64,000 nt of DNA from a bacterium (lineage in GTDB: Bacteria > Pseudomonadota > Alphaproteobacteria > Sphingomonadales > Sphingomonadaceae), in the NCBI GenBank assembly GCA_030824575.1, contig JAVBXL010000035.1, positions 1-64,000 of the forward strand, read 5' to 3'. The position numbers and the translations under genes were made by a program. Under the pieces are notes generated by a model. It ran no database searches. It worked only from the letters and a program-made list of their open reading frames with translations, and was not told the DNA's origin. Below are positions 8,319 through 16,668 of this stretch, one piece after another. The number at the start of each line of letters is the position of its first letter. Positions within the stretch are counted from its first letter, which is position 1.

Positions 8319-9257
8319 TCAGGCCGCTACGGTCTGGTCGTGGGTGTCCTGCGGCGCGTCGAGCAGGGCGTTGCGCAAATCCTCGCCATGCAGCGATACG
8401 GTTGGCTTGGTGGTCCGCAGCTTCGATCCGTCGATGGACGACAGGACGGTCAGCGGATTGACCCCGCGCAGCATCGCGCCACGCAACCCCGGCCGACGCA
8501 CGCCCAGTTCCGCGCGCCAGCGCACGGCGGTCACGCCGCGCGCTGCTGGAACGGGGGACAGGACGGCATGGAGTAGGTCGTTGAAGGCGTCGTCGCGCAG
8601 CGTCAGATGCGTCTCGCCGGTCAGCGGATGGGTGCGGGTCTGCAGCGTCAGCGGAAATTCTGCGACGAAATGCGACGGCCAGTGCAGCGGATGCCATTGG
8701 CAACTGCGCTCCATCACCAGCATCCCGCCCTCTTCATGTAGTTCGGACATGATATAGGGGCTGAAACGAACGCCCCGGATCGCCAGGATCAGCGCGGGGT
8801 CGTCATAGAGCGCATCCAGATATTCCTGGTGACTGCAACTGACGTTGACCGTGCCGATATAGCTATATTTGGGTTCCGCGCTCAGCGGCGCTTCCGCCTT
8901 GGGGTTCAGGCAGACGCGCACGAAACCCGCCTGCTCGCTCACGCCAAAGGCGTTGGCCTTGTAAAGCGGCGGAAATTTCTGCTGATCCTTCATGTTGGGG
9001 ATCTCTTTCAGCCGCCCCGTCTCACCATCATAGCTCCAGCCATGATAGCCACACTGGATCAATCCATTATCGCGGATACAGCCCAGCGACAGCGGCGCGC
9101 GGCGGTGGGGACAGCGGTCCTCCAGCGCGCGGGCAATGCCCTGATGGTCGCGCCACAGCACCACCGGCTGGTCGCCAATGTCCACCGACAGCGGCTTTTT
9201 GGACGTGACTTCCTCAGACCGGGCGACGGCCCACCAAAGATCGGTATCGAGACTCAT
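8319..9257 (-). CDS. Rieske [2Fe-2S] subunit lacking the oxygenase iron site
   Basis: 312 residues, ATG at 9257 preceded by GCAGGAGTAAGGAT. The Rieske motif is intact: RCPHRRAPLSLG and CGYHGWSYDG give Cys49, His51, Cys69 and His72, in the fold of aromatic ring-hydroxylating oxygenase alpha subunits. The second half aligns only loosely with an oxygenase catalytic domain, and I find no NxxDxxHxxxxH motif, so the mononuclear iron site appears lost. It ends 14 bases before the partner gene at 7231-8304, whose Shine-Dalgarno overlaps this region, so the two are an operon. It may act as the electron-delivery subunit of a split oxygenase. An alternative is a dead paralogue, though the conserved ligands argue for function. 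Confidence 0.82.
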   Translation of the reverse strand: MSLDTDLWWAVARSEEVTSKKPLSVDIGDQPVVLWRDHQGIARALEDRCPHRRAPLSLGCIRDNGLIQCGYHGWSYDGETGRLKEIPNMKDQQKFPPLYKANAFGVSEQAGFVRVCLNPKAEAPLSAEPKYSYIGTVNVSCSHQEYLDALYDDPALILAIRGVRFSPYIMSELHEEGGMLVMERSCQWHPLHWPSHFVAEFPLTLQTRTHPLTGETHLTLRDDAFNDLLHAVLSPVPAARGVTAVRWRAELGVRRPGLRGAMLRGVNPLTVLSSIDGSKLRTTKPTVSLHGEDLRNALLDAPQDTHDQTVAA

Positions 9258-9285
9258 AGCGGTTATCCTTACTCCTGCGATTAAA

Positions 9286-9311
9286 TTGACGTATGACAAT
9301 TTATATGTCAA
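9286..9311. promoter_or_regulatory. Candidate TetR operator between the Rieske operon and tetR
   Basis: AT-rich inverted repeat in the 66-bp divergent intergenic space: arms TTGACGTA (9286-9293) and TATGTCAA (9304-9311), one mismatch, ten-base spacer. A nested TGACA/TGTCA pair (9294-9298, 9306-9310) shares the right arm. Its position between the divergent regulator and target genes is typical for autoregulated TetR proteins. Confidence 0.55.
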
Positions 9312-9323
9312 CGTCTTTTCACT

Positions 9324-9989
9324 ATGGATCAGCAGATGCTCGATCGACCCCAGCGCGCCCGTGGCCGCCCCGCCCTCAATGCCGTCCAGGCCTTGGATGA
9401 GGACCAGTTGCTTGGGCTTGCCTTCGCGACCTTCGCCGAACGCGGCTATGAAGGGACGACGCTGCGCGACCTGTCCAAGCGGCTGGGCGTCAGCCATAAT
9501 CTGCTCAACGTCCGCTTCGGGCGGAAGGAGGATTTGTGGGTCCGCGCAGTCGATTGGCGCATGGCGCAGGCATCGCCCTTCGTCGAAGCCGCGTTCGACG
9601 AACCAGCCGATGCCGAAGTCCGCCTGCGCCACCTGATCCAGCGCTTCTGCCTCTGGGCGACCCGTAATGGCGACATCGTCTCGCTCACCAATGTCGAAGG
9701 ATGCCGCTCGACCTGGCGGCTCGACCATATCGTCGAACATTTCGTGCTGCCGTTCCAGCGGCGACTGGACGATCTGCTGGACGCGGTGCGGCGGCGGCGG
9801 CCGGTGCATGACCTGTCGACCCCGGCGCTGATGGCGCTGCTGGTACAGGGGGTGGGCTTCTACTTCTCCGCCGTGCCGATGCAACAGCGGCTGGGTGCAG
9901 GGGGCGAAGTCGATGACGCCCATGCCGCCGCGCAGGCCGATCGTCTCGCCGGCTTCCTGCTCGCCGCGCTGCTGCCGCCGACTGGATGA
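9324..9989 (+). CDS. TetR/AcrR-family transcriptional regulator
   Basis: 221 residues. The N-terminal TetR helix-turn-helix is GTTLRDLSKRLGVSHNLL, followed by NVRFGRKEDLW (about residues 44-75). The C-terminal ligand domain is not recognisable at the family level. It is divergent from the Rieske pair and separated from it by the palindrome at 9286-9311, so it most likely represses that operon and itself until a substrate or CoA intermediate binds. That is inferred from position. The basic RARGRPALNA segment just before the HTH core is common in the family. Confidence 0.88.
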   Translation: MDQQMLDRPQRARGRPALNAVQALDEDQLLGLAFATFAERGYEGTTLRDLSKRLGVSHNLLNVRFGRKEDLWVRAVDWRMAQASPFVEAAFDEPADAEVRLRHLIQRFCLWATRNGDIVSLTNVEGCRSTWRLDHIVEHFVLPFQRRLDDLLDAVRRRRPVHDLSTPALMALLVQGVGFYFSAVPMQQRLGAGGEVDDAHAAAQADRLAGFLLAALLPPTG

Positions 9990-10001
9990 CCCGCGCCGCC
10001 C

Positions 10002-10319
10002 TCAATCTTCGGGTGCGATGGTGACGGTCATGCCCGACAGGGCCTGCGTCAACATGATTTGGCACGACAGGCGCGAAAGGTCGTTGCGATGCGACGATCC
10101 GTCGAGCAGGTCGCTTTCATCTTCCGTGACCGGCGGCAGGCTCGCGGCGACCGCGGGGTCGACATAGACATGGCAGGTCGCGCAGGAACAGCAACCGCCA
10201 CATAGCGCCAGCAATTCGTCGAATCCGGCATCGCGTATGGCTTCCATCACCGAAATGTCGGCGGGCGCATCGATCGTCTTGCTGGTGCCGTCGCGGGTGA
10301 TGACGTTCAGTTCGGGCAT
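10002..10319 (-). CDS. Adrenodoxin-type [2Fe-2S] ferredoxin
   Basis: 105 residues. The cluster-binding pattern C-x5-C-x2-C is seen in [16 protein letters not shown], with the fourth ligand in RLSCQI, matching vertebrate-type/putidaredoxin-like ferredoxins. The length is normal. It lies just outside the Rieske operon, convergent with tetR, and could donate electrons to the split Rieske oxygenase or to a cytochrome P450 elsewhere. No ferredoxin reductase is visible in this window, so electron entry must come from another locus. Confidence 0.92.
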   Translation of the reverse strand: MPELNVITRDGTSKTIDAPADISVMEAIRDAGFDELLALCGGCCSCATCHVYVDPAVAASLPPVTEDESDLLDGSSHRNDLSRLSCQIMLTQALSGMTVTIAPED

Positions 10320-10409
10320 GATATTCCTCGTCTGGAATCGGAATGATCGACCAGCCCTATGCGCACGGACGCGCCGCCCTGCCTGCCGAAAGACAGGGCG
10401 CGACGCGCT

Positions 10410-11699
10410 CTATTTCACTTCGACCGCGACTGGAAACCGATCGAAATAGAAGCCGAAGAGCCGCCGCAATTCTTCGGCGGTGACATGGAAATCACGCTCC
10501 AGGTCATAGACGATCTTGCCCTTCGTCTGCTCACCATGCTCGGCCAGATAGACATGCAGGTCGGCCAGCGCCTCGTCGGTCAGGGGAATGTCGGCGATGC
10601 GGTAGATTTCCTTCAGGATCGGATCGGGATTTTTGATCCAGTCATGGAAATAGACGTCGATCGTCTGATCGGGCGGCAATATGTCGCGGTCCCGCACGCA
10701 GGCGCGCAGCAGCTTTTCATAGCGATCGGGCCAATAGCCCAGCGGCTCCTGTATATCGACCGACTTGCGAAACATCCGCGCTGCGTAAGTATACATCGTC
10801 AGTTGCGACCGGATCGACCCCACCGGATCGCGATGGGTGATGACGAAAGTGGCGTCGGGGAAAATCTTATATAGCGCGGGCAATTGCTCCATATGCTGCG
10901 GACATTTGATGACCCAGCGATTGGGGCCGTTCAGGAATGTCAGCACCTGCAAAGCCTTCTTCAGATAGGCATAGGTGCCCGACTGGTCGTGGCTCAGATA
11001 ATAGTCGCGCCAGCGCGGCACCATTGCCAGCCATTCGATCAGGTAGGAGGAGAAATTGGGCGCCTGCAACTCGATATCCTCGCTGATATGGTCGGGCGAA
11101 AATTCATGCATGATCGCCATGTGCGGCAGGATAGACTCCATCATCCGCCACCCCTGTTCCGCCTTGGTCCAGCGGGGATTGGCGTCGTCGCTCGTCGGCA
11201 CCTCGTCGGGCGCAGGCACCGGCGCGATCGCCTCCCACCAGGGCAGCGACCGGAAACGGCGATCGGCCGACAACAGCCCCAGCAGGTGCGTCGTGCCCGA
11301 TCGCGGCAGGCCAGCGACGATGATCGGCCGTTCGATCGGGATGTCCACTATCTCCGGGTGGCGCCTGACGATATCCTCGATCCGCAGGCGCGTCGCGGCA
11401 TAGCGGATCATCATCTGGAACAGGTTGGCGCGGGTGACGGCGGACGCATTGGCATCCTCGTCGATCGCCTGGCACCACACCGCCAACCGTTCGCGAAAAT
11501 CCGCCGCGCCGAAATCCGACAGGCCAGTCTGCGCCTGCGCCGCGCCCAATATGAAAGCGGGCTGGAAGACGATCTGGTCCGCCGCCGCTTCGGCCCCGGC
11601 CATCACCTGTTTCTGAACCTCGGTCAGCACCGGATGATGCAGATCGGTGATATCGATGATGTTCCGGCGTGCGGCCACCTCTTGCGCGGGACTGCCCAT
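10410..11699 (-). CDS. Sulfotransferase-family protein
   Basis: 429 residues from the ATG at 11699, which has AACAGGAGAGC upstream. An ATG 27 bases earlier lacks a ribosome site. The PAPS 5'-phosphosulfate loop is seen as GLPRSGTTHLLGLL, and the 3'-phosphate region as FVITHRDPVGSIRS. Bacterial proteins of this type sit in steroid, terpene and xenobiotic clusters of actinobacteria and sphingomonads. Their true reaction is often unproven, and some act on substrates other than sulfonate acceptors. Here it lies beside the ferredoxin and an AraC regulator in the F420 island. Family call is firm, role is open. Confidence 0.85.
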   Translation of the reverse strand: MGSPAQEVAARRNIIDITDLHHPVLTEVQKQVMAGAEAAADQIVFQPAFILGAAQAQTGLSDFGAADFRERLAVWCQAIDEDANASAVTRANLFQMMIRYAATRLRIEDIVRRHPEIVDIPIERPIIVAGLPRSGTTHLLGLLSADRRFRSLPWWEAIAPVPAPDEVPTSDDANPRWTKAEQGWRMMESILPHMAIMHEFSPDHISEDIELQAPNFSSYLIEWLAMVPRWRDYYLSHDQSGTYAYLKKALQVLTFLNGPNRWVIKCPQHMEQLPALYKIFPDATFVITHRDPVGSIRSQLTMYTYAARMFRKSVDIQEPLGYWPDRYEKLLRACVRDRDILPPDQTIDVYFHDWIKNPDPILKEIYRIADIPLTDEALADLHVYLAEHGEQTKGKIVYDLERDFHVTAEELRRLFGFYFDRFPVAVEVK

Positions 11700-11833
11700 G
11701 TCGCTCTCCTGTTTTTGATGGCGCATCTAATCGCGCCGACCCTGTCGTCGGCAAGGTGCGGGGCCATCGCCGCTGCGCCAATTGCTACGCCATCGCGCCA
11801 AAGGGTCGGGCCAGGCTCAAGCGGAGAGGATGG

Positions 11834-12697
11834 ATGGACGCTGCTTCCCAAGTCTATGACCTGCCCGTCACGTCGGCTATGGATTGCACGGTCAACGGAC
11901 GGATCGCCTTGCCCGGCGTCGTGATGGAACTGCATCATTACCGCTTTCGCGGGGCGCAGGCGGGCGTCTTCTCCTCGCCCCGCAGCTTTCTCGACCTGGC
12001 GCTGTCGCCTCGTCCCGGCCAGCCCTGCGGCGGCTATGACGCGCCCAGCAGCGCTCTGGGCGACATCCTCTACATCCCGGCGGGCACACCGCTGCACACC
12101 GCCTGGGGGGCGGGGGAACAGACGTCGATCTGCTGCGGCTTCGACGGCGCGGCGTTCGACGGCGACGACCTCCCCTTGTCGGACACGGCGTTGCAGGCGT
12201 CGCTCGACGTCCGCAGTCCGGCCGTGCGCGACGCGCTGCGCCGGATCGCGGGCGAAATCGCCGCACCCGGCTTTTGCAGCGACATGCTGGCGCAGGCGAT
12301 ATGGGTGCAGGCCTGGATCGACCTGCAACGCTATCTGCGCCTGTCAGTGAAGGAAGACGGCACGCGCACGGGCCTGTCCCGCGCGCAACTGCGGCGGATC
12401 GCCGATCGCATCGAACAGCCGGGCAAGCCCCCGTCCGTGGCCGATCTGGCGGCCGACTGCGGCCTGTCCACCCGCCATTTCTTTCGCCAGTTCCGCGCCG
12501 CCACCGGCCAGACGCTCACCCATTATGTCACCGATCGCAAGATCGACCGGGCCAGGCAGTTGCTGCGTCAGGCGGAACCGGCGATCAAGGTGATCGCCTG
12601 GGAATGTGGCTTCGACAGCGCCGCTGCCTTCTCCGCCGCCTTCCGCAAGGCGACCGGATCGACCCCGCGCCACTATCGGGAGGCGGTTTCGCGATGA
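11834..12697 (+). CDS. AraC-family transcriptional regulator
   Basis: 287 residues from ATG 11834, which has GCGGAGAGGATGG just upstream. Longer in-frame starts run back into the divergent sulfotransferase and are not favoured. The C-terminal third carries the two AraC helix-turn-helices: SVADLAADCGLSTRHFFRQF, then IKVIAWECGFDSAAAFSAAF with KATGSTPRHYR. The N-terminal part is an effector domain without a family match I can name. It is divergent from the sulfotransferase and upstream of the SDR-VOC-phosphatase run, either of which it may control. Confidence 0.88.
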   Translation: MDAASQVYDLPVTSAMDCTVNGRIALPGVVMELHHYRFRGAQAGVFSSPRSFLDLALSPRPGQPCGGYDAPSSALGDILYIPAGTPLHTAWGAGEQTSICCGFDGAAFDGDDLPLSDTALQASLDVRSPAVRDALRRIAGEIAAPGFCSDMLAQAIWVQAWIDLQRYLRLSVKEDGTRTGLSRAQLRRIADRIEQPGKPPSVADLAADCGLSTRHFFRQFRAATGQTLTHYVTDRKIDRARQLLRQAEPAIKVIAWECGFDSAAAFSAAFRKATGSTPRHYREAVSR

Positions 12698-12796
12698 CAT
12701 TGGCGGTATCGCGAAAGCCGGGCTGCTTGTCCCGATGCGCCGTCCCGCGCTCTATGTGGCCAAAGCGCCGAGCCAACGGCTAATAGGAGACGCACC

Positions 12797-13582
12797 GTGC
12801 CCGAAAACCTGTTCGACCTCAGCGGCAAGGTGGCTCTGGTCACGGGCGCCAATTCGGGATTGGGCTTCGGCTTTGCCCGGGGCCTCGCCCGCGCGGGCAG
12901 CGACATCATTCTGTGGGGCCGCCGCGCCGACAAGAATGAAGAGGCCGCGCAGGCGCTGCGCCACTATGGCGTCCGGGTCTTCGCCGACAGCGTGGACGTC
13001 GCCAGCGAACCGGCGATCGTCGCTGGTTTCGCCCGCGCGCTCGACGCGATGGGCCGGGTCGATACGCTGGTTGCCAATGCCGGCATCGCCAGCCAGGTCG
13101 CCTTCACCGACATGGACGTAGCCACCTATCGCGCGCTGATCGACGTCAATCTGGACGGCGCGGTCTTCACCCTGCGCGAAGCCGCCCGCCATATGAAGGC
13201 GCGCGCAGAGGCGGGCGATCCGGGCGGATCGCTCATCCTCTGTGGCAGCGGATCGATCTTTCAGGGCGTGCCGACCATGGCCCATTATGGCATCGCCAAG
13301 GGCGCGCTCAATTCGCTGGCCAAGGCGCTGGCCGCCGAACTGGGGCCGATCGGCGTGCGCTGCAACGTCATCGCGCCCGGCTTCATTGAAACCGAAATGA
13401 CCTTCGCAGACCCCGCCATCGGCCAGATGCTCGCTGACATGGTCGCGGCCAAAGCGCCACTGGGCCGCGCGGGCAAACCCGCCGACCTGGAAGGCGCCGT
13501 CGTCTATCTCGCCAGCGACATGGCCGCCTATCACACCGGCGACACGCTGGTCATCGACGGCGGCAAGCTGTTCGCCAACTGA
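12797..13582 (+). CDS. SDR-family oxidoreductase
   Basis: 261-residue classical SDR: TGANSGLGFG nucleotide motif (about residues 17-26), VANAG strand motif, catalytic Ser in LCGSGS, and YGIAK (YxxxK). The C terminus GDTLVIDGGKLFAN is normal. It is about 100 bases after the AraC gene and in line with the VOC, phosphatase, DUF1214 and NTF2-like genes, so it is probably the first catabolic gene of that run. It differs clearly from the SDR at 1901-2731. Substrate unknown. Confidence 0.88.
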   Translation: MPENLFDLSGKVALVTGANSGLGFGFARGLARAGSDIILWGRRADKNEEAAQALRHYGVRVFADSVDVASEPAIVAGFARALDAMGRVDTLVANAGIASQVAFTDMDVATYRALIDVNLDGAVFTLREAARHMKARAEAGDPGGSLILCGSGSIFQGVPTMAHYGIAKGALNSLAKALAAELGPIGVRCNVIAPGFIETEMTFADPAIGQMLADMVAAKAPLGRAGKPADLEGAVVYLASDMAAYHTGDTLVIDGGKLFAN

Positions 13583-13646
13583 CCGTCCGGCAGGTGCCGG
13601 GCCAGCCGCGATGCGGCTGATCGGGCACATCCTACAGGAGAAGCGC

Positions 13647-14165
13647 ATGTTCGCCCGGCCCAACAGCCACCATAGCCAGATCGCCTATGTCACCAACGAT
13701 CTGGCCGCCGCCATGGCGCGGCTGACCGCTGACTATGGTACGCCGGGCTTTTTCGAAATGTCGAACATCCAGCCGGGCGAAGACCCGGCGGGCAAGCCGG
13801 TGCTCAAGATCGCGCTGGCGCTGGTCGGCGGGGTCGAGGTCGAACTGATCGAACCGGTCGGCGACACCGCGCCGCTGTTCAGCGATGTCCTGCCCGGCGG
13901 CGATGGCCTGGCCATCCGCTTCCATCATATCGCTGCCCGCATCGACGGGCCGCTCTCCAACTGGGACGCGCATGTCGCCTCGCTCGACCTGACCACGCAT
14001 CCGGTCGTGTTCGAAGGCGCGATCGGCGACATGCTGCGCTACATCTATACTGACGAGCGCGCGATGCTGGGCCATTATGTCGAACATGTCTGGATGTCGC
14101 CGGACCTGCTGGCCCAGATGCGCGGCATCGTGCCTGCCTACCCTCCATTGGAAAGCCCATCATGA
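13647..14165 (+). CDS. VOC (glyoxalase/dioxygenase)-superfamily protein
   Basis: 172 residues from ATG 13647, preceded by CTACAGGAGAAGCGC. An earlier in-frame ATG at 13611 has no such site. The N-terminal HSQIAYVTNDLAAAMARL is the typical first betaalphabeta unit with a candidate metal His. The VELIEP and RFHHIAARIDG segments supply further conserved Glu/His positions of the vicinal-oxygen-chelate fold. The stop overlaps the phosphatase start (ATGA). Members act as glyoxalases, epimerases, lyases or ring-cleavage dioxygenases, and which of these this is cannot be told from sequence. Confidence 0.78.
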   Translation: MFARPNSHHSQIAYVTNDLAAAMARLTADYGTPGFFEMSNIQPGEDPAGKPVLKIALALVGGVEVELIEPVGDTAPLFSDVLPGGDGLAIRFHHIAARIDGPLSNWDAHVASLDLTTHPVVFEGAIGDMLRYIYTDERAMLGHYVEHVWMSPDLLAQMRGIVPAYPPLESPS

Positions 14166-14932
14166 CCCTTGCCCTGTCCCGCCTCAACTTCCGCGATATC
14201 GGCGGACTGCCGACCCGCGATGGCCGGCAGGTGCGACCCGGCATCCTGTACCGGTCCGAAGGCCCGGCCAGTTTTCTCGCGGACCATCATGCCGAACTGG
14301 CCGAACTGGGCTTTCGCACCGTCGCCGACCTCCGCTCGGACATGGAGCGCGAAAAGGCGCCGCACGACTGGTGCGGGGCCGATTGCCGTATCCTCGATCT
14401 CGACATGAACACCGACCTGCGCGCGCAGGGCGAAGATATGTGGATGACGCTGGGCCGCGACCCGACACAGGCCCGCGCCATCGCCGTGATGACCCATAAT
14501 TACGGCCTTATGCCCCAGGCGTTCCTGCCCCATGTCGCGCCGATGGTCGACGCGCTGCTGGCGGGCGACACGCCGATGCTGGTCCATTGCACAGCGGGCA
14601 AAGACCGCACTGGCGTCGTCATCGCCCTGATCCTCGACCTGCTCGGCGTCCCGCGCGACGTGATCGCGGAAGATTATCGCAAGTCCGACGTCTTCGGCCA
14701 GAATCTGGCGATGTCGGGCCATCTGAAGGCTGATCTGGAAAAGACGTTCGGCTTCGTGCCCCCTGACGACATGGTCGCGGTGCTGATCGGCGTCCACGCC
14801 GATTTCCTGAATCGCGCGCTCGATGTCGTGGCGTCGCAATGGGGCGATATCGACGGCTATTTCCAGGCCGCGGGTGTGGATGCGGATCGCCGCGACGCGC
14901 TGCGGCAGATTCTCGTTACTGGCGGAGAATGA
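14162..14932 (+). CDS. Tyrosine/serine-type protein phosphatase (DSP-like)
   Basis: 256 residues. The Cys-phosphatase signature HCTAGKDRTG (Cx5R) is complete, and the N-terminal LNFRDIGGLPTRDGRQVRPGILYRS block, here cited only in part, matches bacterial secreted-type tyrosine phosphatases. No signal peptide is seen. It is coupled by ATGA overlap to the VOC gene and followed one base later by the DUF1214 gene. A phosphatase inside a catabolic operon is unusual and may act on a phosphorylated small molecule rather than a protein. That is inference. Confidence 0.86.
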   Translation: MTLALSRLNFRDIGGLPTRDGRQVRPGILYRSEGPASFLADHHAELAELGFRTVADLRSDMEREKAPHDWCGADCRILDLDMNTDLRAQGEDMWMTLGRDPTQARAIAVMTHNYGLMPQAFLPHVAPMVDALLAGDTPMLVHCTAGKDRTGVVIALILDLLGVPRDVIAEDYRKSDVFGQNLAMSGHLKADLEKTFGFVPPDDMVAVLIGVHADFLNRALDVVASQWGDIDGYFQAAGVDADRRDALRQILVTGGE

Positions 14933-14933
14933 G

Positions 14934-16127
14934 ATGACGGACACGGCAATCTACGAATGGGAACAGTTGCTCGACCAGCTGCGCCCGCTGGGCCAGCAGA
15001 TGCGCGATCGCATCCCGGCGCGGCTGCATGACGACCCGCAGGTGATGCAGGAGGCCATGCGTCTGCTGCTGTCGGGCGTCCTGCGCACCACCAACGACGC
15101 GATCCTGCATGACCGCAGCCATCCGATCTTCGTGCCCGAACTCAATATCTGCCAGAATATCTTTCAGCCCAATGCCGACACCATCTACAAGGCGGCGTTG
15201 ATCGAGAAGGGCGGCACCTACCGCATCCGGGGCGATCGCGGCACCGTGCGGATGCTGATCCTGGCGCAGCTTGGCCCCGACACGCTGCGCACCGGCCAAC
15301 ATCACCCCGCGCAGGACGCCAATGATTTCGACGATCTGGCGATCGGCCCGGATGGCGCGTTCGACGTCATCCTCTCGCCGACCCGGCCGGAGGGCCACAG
15401 CGGCGACTGGTGGGAACTCAAGCCCGACACCGAAAAGCTGATGGTCCGTATCGTCGGCTGCGACTGGGGCGTGGAGCGCGAACCGCGCCTGGGCATCGTC
15501 CGGCTGGACGCGGACAAGGCCGCCAAGGGCCGCCCGACGCTGGCGCAACTGGCGCATCGCTTCGCCGAAATACCGAAAACAGCTGCGGTCTGCGCCCTGG
15601 CCTTCCCCGACAAGGTGCAGAAACTGCGCGACGAAGGGCTCATCAACACGCTCAAAGTCGTGGACTTCTCGCAGATGACCGGCCTTGCCCGCCAATCCTA
15701 TTATGAGGGCGCCTATGATCTGGCCGACGATGAAGCGCTGATTACCGAAGTACCGATCCCGGCCGATGTCGCCTATTGGTCGCTGATCCTGACCAATGAC
15801 CTTTATGAAACGACCGACTGGTATCATAATCAGTCGAGCCTGAACGATGCGCAGGCGGTGGTTGATGGCGACGGCGTGTTCCGCGCGGTCATTGCCGCGC
15901 GCGATCCGGGTGTCCACAACTGGCTCGACACGGCCGGCTATGCCAGCGGTGCGATACAGGGGCGCTGGTTCAACAGCGACACGCGCCCGACGCCGACGAT
16001 GCGCAAGGTCAAGCTGGCCGAGGTGCGCAGCCATCTGCCCGCCGACACGGCGCTGGTGACGCCAGAAGCACGCGACGCCGCGATCCGCGAACGCACATTG
16101 CGCGCCCATATGCGCGTCATCTGGTAA
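14934..16127 (+). CDS. DUF1214-domain protein
   Basis: 397 residues from ATG 14934, set directly after the phosphatase stop with GGCGGAGAATGAG upstream. The C-terminal part has features of the DUF1214/DUF1254 group: VAYWSLILTNDLYETTDWYH, WLDTAGYASGAIQGRW and the Thr/Pro-rich NSDTRPTPTMRKV. The N-terminal region resembles a family-specific extension. Many sphingomonad genomes carry these proteins in steroid, alkane or aromatic clusters, but no biochemical role is established. It is in the same operon as the VOC and phosphatase genes. Confidence 0.75.
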   Translation: MTDTAIYEWEQLLDQLRPLGQQMRDRIPARLHDDPQVMQEAMRLLLSGVLRTTNDAILHDRSHPIFVPELNICQNIFQPNADTIYKAALIEKGGTYRIRGDRGTVRMLILAQLGPDTLRTGQHHPAQDANDFDDLAIGPDGAFDVILSPTRPEGHSGDWWELKPDTEKLMVRIVGCDWGVEREPRLGIVRLDADKAAKGRPTLAQLAHRFAEIPKTAAVCALAFPDKVQKLRDEGLINTLKVVDFSQMTGLARQSYYEGAYDLADDEALITEVPIPADVAYWSLILTNDLYETTDWYHNQSSLNDAQAVVDGDGVFRAVIAARDPGVHNWLDTAGYASGAIQGRWFNSDTRPTPTMRKVKLAEVRSHLPADTALVTPEARDAAIRERTLRAHMRVIW

Positions 16128-16141
16128 GGGAGTAAGCGATC

Positions 16142-16597
16142 ATGAGCGACGCACTGGCCATGCTGCTGGATTATGAGGCGATCCGCCAGGTGAAGGCGCG
16201 CTATTGCCGCCTGCTCGATACCAAGGATTGGGACGGCTTCATCGCCCTGTTCACGCCCGACGCCGTCATGGACGTGCAGGAAGATACCGGAAACCCGCCG
16301 ATCACCGGCCATGCCGCGATTCTGGAGCAGGTCCGCTCCGCCGTCATCGACGCGCAGACCGCGCATCAGGTCCACTCGTCCGAAATCACCCTGCAAGGCG
16401 ACAGAGCTGACGTCGTCACCGCCATGCAGGACCGGGTGGTCTGGGCGCCAGGCAAATGTCCCATCCCCGGTGGCCAGTCGATCACCGGCTTTGGCCACTA
16501 CACCGAACGCTATGTGCACGTGGACGGTGGATGGAAGATCGCTTTTCTCAAACTCACCCGCCTCACTGTCGAAGTGCATCCCACGCCTGTCCTTTGA
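16142..16597 (+). CDS. NTF2-like (SnoaL/ketosteroid-isomerase fold) protein
   Basis: 151 residues. The opening IRQVKARYCRLLDTKDW, then the FTPDAVMDV strand and the closing DGGWKIAFLKLTRL are hallmarks of SnoaL-like small isomerase/cyclase/dehydratase proteins of the NTF2 fold. It lies 14 bases after the DUF1214 gene and is the last intact gene of the run. Such proteins act as isomerases, hydratases or accessory binding proteins. The active-site residues are not diagnostic enough here to choose. Confidence 0.83.
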   Translation: MSDALAMLLDYEAIRQVKARYCRLLDTKDWDGFIALFTPDAVMDVQEDTGNPPITGHAAILEQVRSAVIDAQTAHQVHSSEITLQGDRADVVTAMQDRVVWAPGKCPIPGGQSITGFGHYTERYVHVDGGWKIAFLKLTRLTVEVHPTPVL

Positions 16598-16668
16598 CAG
16601 GTTGCGAAGCGTCCCGCGCGCGGCAATCCTGTCCCTATAGATTTGAGAGGGCAGGATAGACGGTAGCA

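Noticed and set aside
8305-8703. N-terminal extension of the Rieske-less oxygenase up to 8703
   Set aside because: It overlaps the partner gene and has no family-like sequence, while ATG 8304 has an excellent ribosome site.
9258-9923. N-terminal extension of the Rieske subunit up to 9923
   Set aside because: It is antisense to tetR and crosses the divergent promoter.
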